Below, in pieces: positions 6,201-12,803 of a stretch of 15,161 nt of DNA; position 1 is the first letter of the stretch, and every line of letters begins with the position of its first letter. The stretch spans positions 1 to 15,161 of the forward strand of contig CALLCD010000199.1 of assembly GCA_938049795.1 (NCBI GenBank), given 5' to 3'. A program made the position numbers and the translations under genes. The notes under the pieces were generated by a model. That model searched no databases and was not told the origin of the DNA. It saw only the letters and a program-made list of their open reading frames with translations. The stretch comes from an uncultured Hyphomonadaceae bacterium. Its GTDB lineage: Bacteria; Pseudomonadota; Alphaproteobacteria; Caulobacterales; Hyphomonadaceae.

Positions 6201-7979
6201 ATGCATATTTTTGTCGATCCGACCCCGGGGGATCCGGCGAAAATGTGGGCTGAGCGGGATCGGCTGTTCAAGCTGCCGCGGTCTGGCTGGGCGGATTATA
6301 ATACCAAGTTGATCTCCAAGGGTGGCGGGGTGTTTGACCGGAGCGCGAAGGCGATCAAACTAAGCGACGAGATCAAGGCGCTGACGGGGCTGAACGGGGC
6401 GGAGGCGACGCCGGATGCGTTGATCCATGCGCTGCTGAAGGCGCAGGCGGAACTGTTGTGGTTTGGCGGGATTGGCACTTATGTCCGCGGGAGCGACGAG
6501 ACGGATCGCGAGGTTGGTGACCGGACGAATGACGGCATTCGCATTACGGCGAAAGAGCTGCGCGTTTCGGTGGTTGGCGAGGGGGCGAACCTTGGCACGA
6601 CGCAGGCGGCGCGGATCGAATTTGCCCGTGCTGGCGGGCGGATTAATACGGACGCGATTGACAATTCGGCGGGCGTGGACAGTTCTGACCATGAGGTCAA
6701 TATCAAGATTTTGCTGTCCGAAGCGATGGCACGCGGCGAACTGCCGCGCGGGGAACGCAACACATTGCTGACCTCGATGACCGATGATGTGGCCGCTCAT
6801 GTATTGGCTCATAATATAGCCCAGACTGGCGCGCTGAGCCTCTCGGAAGCGACGGCGCGGGCGGATTTGCCGGCGCTTGAGCGGTTGATGGTCTGGCTCG
6901 AGGGGCGCGGGGTGCTTGATCGCGAGGTTGAGGGGTTGCCGTCGAGCCTTGATATGAGCGAGCGGATTGCGGCGAAGGGTACTTTTACACGGCCGGAAAT
7001 GGCGGTGCTGCTGGCCTGGTCTAAGATTACGCTGTTTGACGATATTGTCGCCTCGGATGTGCCGGATGATCCATATTTTGCGCCGGTGCTGGAAGCGTAT
7101 TTTCCGGCCGCTTTGGGCAAGTTTTCGGACGTCATGCAGGCGCATCGGTTGAAGCGGGAAATTATTGCGACGGTGCTCGCCAATCGCTTGCTGGATGCGG
7201 CGGGGCCGGTGTTTTTGTTACAGCTTCGCGAGGCGAACGGGGCGGACAATGCGGCGTGTGTGCGCGCCTATGAGATGTTGCGGGCGGTGCTTGGACTGCC
7301 GGAGCTTGTCGAGCAGATCACGTCGGATAAGGCGGGGATTGGCTCGGAGGCGCAGACTGCCTTGCAGCTTGATGTCAATCAGGCGGTTGCGGAGATGGCG
7401 GCGGGCTTGCTGGACCGCGGGGTCGAGCAGGATATGGCGACGCTGATCGGCCGATATGAGGCGGGCTGTCAGGCTCTGCGCAAGGGTGTGAGCAAGCGGG
7501 CAACGCCGCATGAGGTGAGCCGGATGGAGCGGCGGACGAAGCAGCTTGTGCGTGTGGGCGTGCCGGAGAAACTGGCGGGCGAGGTGGTGTCGCTGCGGCT
7601 GATCGGGCAGGCGGCGGCGCTGATTGATGTGGCTTCGGAGCTTGAGATGGATGTGACCCGGGTGGCGGCGGTGTTTGGCGAGCTTGGCGGGGCTTTGCGG
7701 GTTGACCGGCTGGTGTCGCGGGCGCGGGATGTGCGGGGAAGTATGTCCCATTGGGAGCGCAAGGCGGTAGACGGGCAATTGCGCAATCTGATGGCGGCGA
7801 AGATCGAGGCGACGCGGGATCTTGTGTCGGGCAAGAGCGATGTGGCGGCTTATCTGAAGGACCGGCGCAACCGGACGGAGGATTTGACCGCCCTTTTGCG
7901 CGGGCTTGATTTGGGGCGCGATTGGTCGTTTGCCAAATTTGCATTGGCGGCAGACGCGATGCGGGCTGTTTTGACCTAG
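3249..7979 (+). CDS. gdhZ: Large NAD-dependent glutamate dehydrogenase (GDH-1600 type)
   Basis: This cytosolic enzyme oxidatively deaminates glutamate to 2-oxoglutarate and ammonia with NAD+, feeding the TCA cycle. At 1,576 residues it matches the roughly 1,600-residue class known as GdhZ in Caulobacter and GdhB in Pseudomonas. A long N-terminal region (to about residue 720, with ACT-like regulatory segments in the family) precedes the catalytic core. The core shows GGLRWSDRPDDFRTE near residue 787, QQVKNAVIVPVGSKGGF near 808-824, the dinucleotide-binding GVGDMSGDVFGNG near 957, and GGIGTYVRG and VGEGANLG near 1073 and 1110. A helical C-terminal domain follows. The exact start is uncertain: no strong ribosome-binding site precedes 3249, and in-frame ATGs at 3261, 3264, 3279 and 3291 are alternatives. 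Its TAG stop overlaps that of the opposing gene. Confidence 0.96.
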   Translation: MPTRMMGRNVMQIAMGKQAVLDDMRESCGPDNGVGLTEVQLKALAKSLWAFGAESDLEVRRFRLVPNVAGLGGELLELAGFDSPFLVESVLAECRAQNIAVNTFFHPIIARDKAEAEAGGRVSLMQFHLPALSKIARARLEVGLQTTLDELAISVADHKLMLQRMFDEVKRLSEETHLDGDVRTESLAFLEWLANEHFVFLGARTYEYGIEPDGQFACEEPEIVEGANLGLLRDEARNVLSRKDEPTMLTGLNGTFLNTPEPLIIAKSTVVSRVHRRVRADYIGVKHYDKSGRVVGETRFLGLFTAEAYLEPVRNVPLIRKRAEQVLEAFGAQEGGHSAKALAGILENWPRDELLQTDAETLLPMVTGVMHLLDRPRTRLFVRPDPFGRFLSALVYMPRDAYDSDLRRRVVGLLETAFGGTLLRFEPRFDVSSLVRLHIQLAVKPGAPQPDLEAVEQGVVELATRWQDVFLQTLQEGDLSEDAQDGASLFASGFDAAYRDAFSPGEGLLDVAEIAELSGDRTVRMRTYKQAGDADDYVRAKVYSRGTPLALSESVPVLENMGLFVVFEVAYRVCPSQRPRDDAPHTYWVHSFMMRSQSGEPVDLVANGAAFEDAFAAIWTGRAANDGFNRLIFTAGTDWREADLLRGLSAYRRQSGLDPARESQIRAFVSYPRITQSLVRLFRGLFDPESGVELEARQSAAEAVLADIHTALGQVPSLEDDRVLRRTAALIMAIQRTNYFQADVGHLAFKIASQALEDLPKPVPFREIFVTGPCIDGVHLRFGAVARGGLRWSDRPDDFRTEVLGLVKAQQVKNAVIVPVGSKGGFFPKMLPIGGSREEVREAGIAAYKTFISGLLELTDTLVQGEVRHPERTVVRDGADPYLVVAADKGTATFSDIANEISVGQGFWLGDAFASGGSAGYDHKAMGITARGAWEAVKRHFLEAGKDIQSEPFTVIGVGDMSGDVFGNGMLLSKQIRLLAAFNHMHIFVDPTPGDPAKMWAERDRLFKLPRSGWADYNTKLISKGGGVFDRSAKAIKLSDEIKALTGLNGAEATPDALIHALLKAQAELLWFGGIGTYVRGSDETDREVGDRTNDGIRITAKELRVSVVGEGANLGTTQAARIEFARAGGRINTDAIDNSAGVDSSDHEVNIKILLSEAMARGELPRGERNTLLTSMTDDVAAHVLAHNIAQTGALSLSEATARADLPALERLMVWLEGRGVLDREVEGLPSSLDMSERIAAKGTFTRPEMAVLLAWSKITLFDDIVASDVPDDPYFAPVLEAYFPAALGKFSDVMQAHRLKREIIATVLANRLLDAAGPVFLLQLREANGADNAACVRAYEMLRAVLGLPELVEQITSDKAGIGSEAQTALQLDVNQAVAEMAAGLLDRGVEQDMATLIGRYEAGCQALRKGVSKRATPHEVSRMERRTKQLVRVGVPEKLAGEVVSLRLIGQAAALIDVASELEMDVTRVAAVFGELGGALRVDRLVSRARDVRGSMSHWERKAVDGQLRNLMAAKIEATRDLVSGKSDVAAYLKDRRNRTEDLTALLRGLDLGRDWSFAKFALAADAMRAVLT

Positions 7980-8290
7980 CCGATAATGCGGGCGACCAGA
8001 ACGATGACAACCGAGCCGGCTGTGGCAACCATGATTTCATTGACGATGGGCATGCCGAGGGTTGGCAGAGTGACGCCAGCAAAGTCCAGAACGACGGGTC
8101 CGAGGAATGAGCCGAGCACACCGGCAATGACATAGCGGAAAATGCCGCCCTTGCCGCCGACGATCTGGCTGGCAATCCAACCCGCTGCGGCGCCAATGCC
8201 AAGGGTCATCATCAGCTCGCCGCTGGTCATTTCAATGCCGAAACTGTCCAGCGCCGACTGTATCGCCGCCCAAAACTGCTCTAAATCCAT
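7976..8290 (-). CDS. GlsB/YeaQ/YmgE-like (transglycosylase-associated) small membrane protein
   Basis: This 104-residue protein has three hydrophobic segments with the glycine-rich pattern of PF04226: GIGAAAGWIASQIVGGKGG, then YVIAGVLGSFLGPVVLDF, and a C-terminal TAGSVVIVLVARIIG. The family consists of small inner-membrane proteins of unclear function, often stress-associated in enterics. The name transglycosylase-associated is historical, and no enzymatic residues are visible. An extra N-terminal helical stretch (about 30 residues, MDLEQFWAAIQSAL...) precedes the usual domain. I chose the ATG at 8290 over one seven codons upstream because a near-ideal GGAGGGA site lies four bases before it. 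The gene is convergent with the glutamate dehydrogenase, and the CTAG at 7976-7979 supplies both stop codons. It is divergent from typA. Confidence 0.8.
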   Translation of the reverse strand: MDLEQFWAAIQSALDSFGIEMTSGELMMTLGIGAAAGWIASQIVGGKGGIFRYVIAGVLGSFLGPVVLDFAGVTLPTLGMPIVNEIMVATAGSVVIVLVARIIG

Positions 8291-8317
8291 GTGTCCCTCC
8301 AATAAACTCATGCGTCT

Positions 8318-8355
8318 ACCGGCACGTTATATACCGGTCTGAACCGGCTTGCCAA
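8318..8355 (-). promoter_or_regulatory. Putative promoter of the GlsB-like gene with ACCGG repeats
   Basis: On the minus strand TTGGCA (complement of 8350-8355) is followed after 18 bases by TATAAC (complement of 8326-8331), which would start transcription about 30 bases before the ATG at 8290. ACCGG occurs three times on the plus strand (8318-8322, 8333-8337, 8343-8347), two copies in the spacer and one downstream of the -10, so a regulator could bind there. Confidence 0.45.
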
Positions 8356-8454
8356 TGAAGATCGCATATGGCGGGGGCGCATAAACTTCACGGGCATAGC
8401 CAAATCAGTTGGAGCCGTGTATGTGCGCCGCAACAAACATATTGTGAGCCTGTT

Positions 8455-10284
8455 ATGACCAAGCCGACTTCCCTGCGTAATATTGCGATTATCGCCCATG
8501 TTGACCATGGCAAGACCACTCTGGTTGATTGTCTGCTGAAGCAATCCGGTGTGTTTCGCGAGAATGAGGCCACATCCGAGCGGATGATGGATTCCAATGA
8601 CCTTGAGCGCGAGCGCGGGATTACGATTCTTGCGAAAACGACGTCTGTGGAGTGGGGCGAGACGCGGATCAATATTGTCGATACGCCCGGACATGCGGAT
8701 TTTGGCGGCGAAGTGGAGCGTATCTTAGGCATGGTGGACGGGGCGATTGTGCTTGTGGACAGTGCCGAAGGGCCGATGCCGCAGACGAAATTTGTGGTCT
8801 CCAAGGCGCTTAAAGTGGGGCTGAAGCCGATTGTGGCGGTTAACAAGATCGACAAGCCCGAGCGGCGGCCGGACGAGGTGATCAATGAAGTGTTTGACCT
8901 GTTTGCCGATCTGGGTGCGACGGACGAGCAGCTTGATTTTCCGATCCTGTATGGCTCGGCCAAAGAGGGCTGGATGTCGACGCAATATGAAAATCCGACC
9001 GAGGACATGGCCGAACTGTTTGATCTGGTGGTCAAACATGTCGAGCCGCCTGTGGTTGAAGAAGGGCCGTTCCGGTTTTTGGCGACGACGATTTCGGCGG
9101 ACAATTTTCTGGGCCGTATTCTGACGGGGCGCGTGACCTCGGGCGCGGTCAAGCCGAACCAGAGTTTCAAGGCGATTGATCGGGATGGCAATCTGGTCGA
9201 GCAGGGGCGGATTTCGAAAGTGCTGGCGTTTCGCGGGCTAGAGCGCGCGCCGATTGATGAGGCGGTGGCCGGAGATATTGTGTCGCTGGCGGGTATGACC
9301 AAGGCGACGGTGGCGGACACGTTGTGTGATAGCGCGGTGACCGAGCCGCTTGAAGCGCAGCCGATTGATCCGCCGACGCTGTCGATGACGTTCCGCGTGA
9401 ATGATAGTCCGCTGGCCGGAACCGAGGGGACGAAAGTGACCTCGCGGATGATCTGGGCGCGGCTTGAGAAGGAAGCGGAAGGCAATGTCGCGCTGAAAGT
9501 GGCGCGGGCGAGCGATGCGGAGGCGTTTACGGTGTCGGGCCGTGGGGAATTGCAGCTTGCGGTGCTGATCGAGACGATGCGGCGCGAAGGGTTCGAGCTG
9601 GGTGTATCGCGGCCGCAAGTGGTGATGCAGGAGGGGCCGAACGGCGAGCGGATGGAGCCGATCGAGGAAGTCGTGATCGATGTTGATGACGAGCATTCGG
9701 GCATTGTCGTGCAGAAGCTTTCGGAGCGGAAGGCGGAAATGCTGGAGATGAAACCGTCAGGGGCGGGGCGGACGCGGATGGTGTTTCATGCGCCGACGCG
9801 CGGGCTGATCGGGTATCAGGGTGAGTTGTTGTCGGACACGCGCGGGACGGCGATCATGAACCGTGTGTTCCACGAATATGCGCCACACAAAGGCAAGATA
9901 CAGGGGCGTCATACCGGCGTTCTGATCGGGATGGAGAAGGGCGAAGCGGTGGCGTTTGCGCTGTGGAATCTTGAAGATCGCGGGCCGATGATGATCCATC
10001 CGGGCGACAAGGTTTATGGCGGGATGATTATTGGCGAGCATAGCCGCGACAATGATCTGGAAGTGAATGTGCTCAAGGGTAAGAAGCTGACCAATATTCG
10101 TGCTTCGGGCACCGATGATGCGGTGCGGCTGACCCCGCCCTTGCAGATGACGCTCGAGAAATCGCTGGCCTATATTCAGGATGACGAACTGGTCGAAGTG
10201 ACCCCGCAGAGCATTCGCTTGCGCAAGGTGCATCTTGATCCGCATGAGCGCAAGCGGGCGGCGAAATCGGCGAATGCGGGTTAA
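8455..10284 (+). CDS. typA: Ribosome-associated GTPase TypA/BipA
   Basis: This 609-residue translational GTPase binds the ribosome near the EF-G site and assists growth under stress or low temperature. It shows the GTPase motifs in order: G1 AHVDHGKT at residues 14-21, switch I with RERGITI, G3 DTPGH at 76-80, G4 NKID at 130-133, and the SAKEGW segment as G5. Domains II and III and the BipA-specific C-terminal domain follow (GRGELQLAVLIETMRREGFELG, APTRGLIGYQGELLSDTRGTAIMN). Length and the LRNIAIIAHVDHGKTTL start match BipA homologues, which sets the start at 8455, although the frame is open 29 codons upstream. The ribosome-binding site is weak. It ends three bases before the stop of the opposing nuclease gene. 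Confidence 0.97.
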   Translation: MTKPTSLRNIAIIAHVDHGKTTLVDCLLKQSGVFRENEATSERMMDSNDLERERGITILAKTTSVEWGETRINIVDTPGHADFGGEVERILGMVDGAIVLVDSAEGPMPQTKFVVSKALKVGLKPIVAVNKIDKPERRPDEVINEVFDLFADLGATDEQLDFPILYGSAKEGWMSTQYENPTEDMAELFDLVVKHVEPPVVEEGPFRFLATTISADNFLGRILTGRVTSGAVKPNQSFKAIDRDGNLVEQGRISKVLAFRGLERAPIDEAVAGDIVSLAGMTKATVADTLCDSAVTEPLEAQPIDPPTLSMTFRVNDSPLAGTEGTKVTSRMIWARLEKEAEGNVALKVARASDAEAFTVSGRGELQLAVLIETMRREGFELGVSRPQVVMQEGPNGERMEPIEEVVIDVDDEHSGIVVQKLSERKAEMLEMKPSGAGRTRMVFHAPTRGLIGYQGELLSDTRGTAIMNRVFHEYAPHKGKIQGRHTGVLIGMEKGEAVAFALWNLEDRGPMMIHPGDKVYGGMIIGEHSRDNDLEVNVLKGKKLTNIRASGTDDAVRLTPPLQMTLEKSLAYIQDDELVEVTPQSIRLRKVHLDPHERKRAAKSANAG

Positions 10285-10287
10285 GGG

Positions 10288-10764
10288 TTAGCCTGGACGG
10301 TCTGTCTCGTCAGTTGAGGCGATGGGGCACCAGTCCATGTCGGCTTCATATGGGCTGGCGAGGTGGCGGGCGAGAAGCTCTTCGCCGACATCCAGCCCGT
10401 TTTCAGTTTCGACATCGGCGACGACACGGCCAGCATATTTTCCGAGCCTGACATTGTGCAGGGCGACGCTGCCCGCGCCAATGAGGCTGGTCAGTTCGGC
10501 TTTGGCCTGATCTGCGACGGCGCGCTCTTCGCGGCATTTGGGGCGGCCGATTTCGGGGGCGTCAATGTCGGCGATGCGGACGGAAATCTCGATGCTCTGG
10601 TCGATCCAGACATGGGCGCGGACGTGGACTGTGTCGCCGTCGACAATGCGCAACACGTCGGCGGGGATGGGGCCGGGCAGGGTTTCGCTGTGGCCGGAGG
10701 GGAGTGTGAGGCCGAGGGCGACAATTAGGGTCAGGATCAGGGTCGGTGTCCGAATCATCTTCAT
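10288..10764 (-). CDS. Secreted thermonuclease-like protein (SNase fold)
   Basis: This 158-residue protein starts with a signal peptide (residues 1-26, hydrophobic core LILTLIVALGLTL) and continues as a staphylococcal-nuclease domain (PF00565). Visible family motifs are RIVDGDTVHV (39-48), VRIADIDAPEI (62-72) and KYAGRVVADV (109-118). By alignment to staphylococcal nuclease, the catalytic Arg, Glu and Arg correspond to R63, E71 and R113, and a calcium-ligand Asp to D42 or D44, so it is probably an active Ca-dependent nuclease of the periplasm or outside. The short C-terminal tail lacks further domains. No good ribosome-binding site precedes the ATG at 10764; M3 at 10758 is an alternative. It lies 44 bases downstream of the DUF1232 gene on the same strand and may be cotranscribed with it. 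Confidence 0.88.
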   Translation of the reverse strand: MKMIRTPTLILTLIVALGLTLPSGHSETLPGPIPADVLRIVDGDTVHVRAHVWIDQSIEISVRIADIDAPEIGRPKCREERAVADQAKAELTSLIGAGSVALHNVRLGKYAGRVVADVETENGLDVGEELLARHLASPYEADMDWCPIASTDETDRPG

Positions 10765-10808
10765 AAAATATAACTTATACGGGAAAAAATCAACTTCGTG
10801 AGGCTTGC

Positions 10809-11213
10809 TTAGTCAACACGCTGTTTTGGCGGGGCGAGCCCGAGCAATTTGCGGGCGGCGCGGCGGTGGGTGTCCTGGATTTGGGTGCCGACTATGCCGA
10901 GCGCTGTAGCGAGGACGGTGGCGTCATCGGTGAAGCCGAGCCCGGCGATGATATCGGGGACCATATCGGTCGGGATGATGAAATAGGCGAGCGCTGCGAA
11001 CAGGACGCCCTTGGCTTTCATCGGGGTGTCGGGGTCGATGGCGCAATAATAGGCGGCGGCGAGATCATCGGCAAAGGGGATGCGGCCGGCGACGCGCAGG
11101 ATTTTCGGGATGAGCTTTGCGCGGGTGCGTCTGGCATTGTGCTTGATGGTCATCGGCACGGATGCGGCGTCGACGTCGCTTGCCTGTTTTGCAATTTCCC
11201 TTGCGTTACGCAT
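10809..11213 (-). CDS. DUF1232 (YkvA-like) membrane protein
   Basis: This 134-residue protein belongs to PF06803 (DUF1232/YkvA). The family core is seen at residues 66-97: KAKGVLFAALAYFIIP, then DMVPD (83-87) and GLGFTDD (91-97), followed by a hydrophobic ATALGIV segment and a basic tail. The N-terminal 45 residues are basic and probably cytoplasmic. Function is unknown; the core is a predicted membrane-associated hairpin. GAGAGG about nine bases before the ATG at 11213 supports this start, though M21 is possible. It is divergent from the SDR gene and precedes the nuclease gene on the same strand. Confidence 0.82.
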   Translation of the reverse strand: MRNAREIAKQASDVDAASVPMTIKHNARRTRAKLIPKILRVAGRIPFADDLAAAYYCAIDPDTPMKAKGVLFAALAYFIIPTDMVPDIIAGLGFTDDATVLATALGIVGTQIQDTHRRAARKLLGLAPPKQRVD

Positions 11214-11276
11214 TGGCCAAACCTCTCATAGCCTATAGATCGTATGCCATTATGGTGTTTTCAAGGAGATAATCAC

Positions 11277-12056
11277 ATGCAACTCAATGACACGGTGACA
11301 GCTATTATCACGGGCGGTGCGTCGGGCCTCGGTGCGGCGACGGCGCGGAAAATGGCCGGAATGGGCGTGAAAGTCGGTATTTTCGACATGAATGAGGAAA
11401 AAGGCGAGGCGATGGCATCCGAGCTTGGCGGGGTGTTTGCGAATGTGAATGTGACCTCTGACGAGCAAGTGGATGCTGGCTTTGCGAAAGTGCGCGCGGC
11501 GCTGGGCCAAGAACGCATTCTGATCAATTGCGCGGGCACGGGCAATGCGGTCAAAACCGCGTCGCGCGACAAGGAGACTGGCGAGATCCGGCATTTCCCG
11601 CTCGACAAGTTCGACATGATTATCCAGATCAATCTGGTCGGCACATTTCGCTGTATCGCTAAATCGGCGGCGGGCATGATGACGCTTGATCCGGTGGATG
11701 GTGAGCGTGGGTCGATTGTGAACACGGCGTCGGTGGCGGCTGAAGACGGGCAGATCGGGCAGGCGTCTTATTCGGCGTCCAAGGGCGGTGTGGTTGGCAT
11801 GACGTTACCGATTGCGCGGGATTTGTCGCGGGAGCTGATCCGCGTGAACACGATTTTGCCGGGGATTTTTGACACGCCGCTTCTGGCGGGTGCGCCTGAG
11901 CAGGTGCGCAATGCGCTTGGCGCGATGGTGCCCAATCCGGCGCGGCTTGGCAATCCGGAGGAATACGCGTCGCTGGCAGTCGAGATGTGCCGCAACAGCT
12001 ATTTCAATGGCGAAGATGTGCGCCTTGATGGGGCGATCCGGATGGCGCCGCGCTAA
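11277..12056 (+). CDS. SDR, 3-hydroxyacyl-CoA dehydrogenase type II (HSD17B10-like)
   Basis: This 259-residue NAD-dependent short-chain dehydrogenase has the nucleotide-binding TGGASGLG at residues 12-19, D37 at the end of beta-2 (NAD preference), NCAG at 84-87, and the catalytic set N119, S152, Y165, K169. The stretch around the active site (DGQIGQASYSASKGG, then GMTLPIARDLSRE and PGIFDTPLL) is characteristic of type II 3-hydroxyacyl-CoA dehydrogenases such as human HSD17B10. The likely substrate is therefore a short or 2-methyl-branched 3-hydroxyacyl-CoA in fatty-acid or isoleucine breakdown; the exact substrate is inferred. AAGGAGAT at 11263-11270 sets the start at 11277 rather than the in-frame ATG at 11244. 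It is a single gene closed by a strong terminator. Confidence 0.92.
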   Translation: MQLNDTVTAIITGGASGLGAATARKMAGMGVKVGIFDMNEEKGEAMASELGGVFANVNVTSDEQVDAGFAKVRAALGQERILINCAGTGNAVKTASRDKETGEIRHFPLDKFDMIIQINLVGTFRCIAKSAAGMMTLDPVDGERGSIVNTASVAAEDGQIGQASYSASKGGVVGMTLPIARDLSRELIRVNTILPGIFDTPLLAGAPEQVRNALGAMVPNPARLGNPEEYASLAVEMCRNSYFNGEDVRLDGAIRMAPR

Positions 12057-12085
12057 GATTGGTCGCTCTCGTTAAGCTCAAAAAG

Positions 12086-12117
12086 AAAAGGCAACGGAGT
12101 GGTCTGTTGCCTTTTTT
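12086..12117. terminator. Bidirectional intrinsic terminator between the SDR gene and mlaC
   Basis: AAAAGGCAAC (12086-12095) pairs perfectly with GTTGCCTTTT (12106-12115) around a ten-base loop. Six T residues follow on the plus strand (12112-12117). On the minus strand the stem leads into TTTTCTTTTTGAG, so it can end both convergent transcripts. Confidence 0.88.
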
Positions 12118-12148
12118 GCGTTTTGGGTGGGTGTCCTCGTGTTGCTGA

Positions 12149-12787
12149 TTAGCCGTCGAGGGATTGTTGCAGGTCTGCGGTCAAGTCTTCAAGCTTGGCG
12201 ATCAGGGCGTCCGCGGAGCCGCCATTGCGGTCGAGCAGGTCGAGGAATTGGGCGCGTTGTTCGACGGCCAGCCACAGCAGATTGCCGTCGAGATTGAGGC
12301 CGACGTCGATGACCTGATATTTGTCGTCCCGGGGCCGGACGCGCCAACTGACGTCTAGGGTTTCGCCGTCATCCTTGCGGATAATCGAGCGGACAATGGT
12401 GTCGCGTCGGGCTTCGGTGGAGCCTGTGATTTCGATTTCGGCCCCGCGGTATTCGTCGAACTGGGCCTCATAATTGGCGAGGCTGTAGGCGCGGTAAATC
12501 TCGCGATAGCGGCTCAGCTCGTCGGCATTGAAGCGGCGGCCATATTTGCCGAGGACGAAGCGCGAGATGCCGTTGAGATTTGAAAATTCGTCCATGAAGC
12601 CGCCGAATTTGGCAGACCGCTCGGCGGAGGTCAGACCCGGTTCGTCGAGGGCGCTCAGGACTTTTGTGGCGTTTTCGCGGACAAAGCTCTCCGCGCCGGC
12701 ACCGGCATTGGCGAGCGCGAGCGGAGCAAGCGTAAGCGGGGCGAAGGCGAGCAAGAATGCGGCGATAAATGTACGGAACAGGACCAT
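12149..12787 (-). CDS. mlaC: MlaC-like periplasmic phospholipid-binding protein
   Basis: The 212-residue protein has a signal peptide (MVLFRTFIAAFLLAFAPLT..., likely cleaved after ALANA near residue 28) and a MlaC/Ttg2D domain (PF05494). Supporting segments are FVRENATKVLSALDE, GISRFVLGKYGRRFNADE, YRGAEIEITGS and, near the C-terminus, YQVIDVGLNLDGNLLWLAVEQR. MlaC carries phospholipid through the periplasm between the MlaA complex in the outer membrane and MlaFEDB in the inner membrane; length matches E. coli MlaC (about 211). The start at 12787 follows an AGAGAG element and begins directly with the signal peptide. The frame is open 69 codons upstream, but that part overlaps mlaA. It is the second gene of an mlaA-mlaC operon with a 16-base gap. 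Confidence 0.88.
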   Translation of the reverse strand: MVLFRTFIAAFLLAFAPLTLAPLALANAGAGAESFVRENATKVLSALDEPGLTSAERSAKFGGFMDEFSNLNGISRFVLGKYGRRFNADELSRYREIYRAYSLANYEAQFDEYRGAEIEITGSTEARRDTIVRSIIRKDDGETLDVSWRVRPRDDKYQVIDVGLNLDGNLLWLAVEQRAQFLDLLDRNGGSADALIAKLEDLTADLQQSLDG

Positions 12788-12803
12788 GAGTTTCTCTCTA
12801 ATT

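Noticed and set aside
8368..8454. 29-codon N-terminal extension of TypA
   Set aside because: BipA homologues begin immediately before the LRNIAIIAHVDHGKTT motif; the extension has no family counterpart.
8388..9704. Antisense frame of 438 codons opposite typA
   Set aside because: Ser/Thr/Arg-rich shadow of a strongly conserved GTPase gene.
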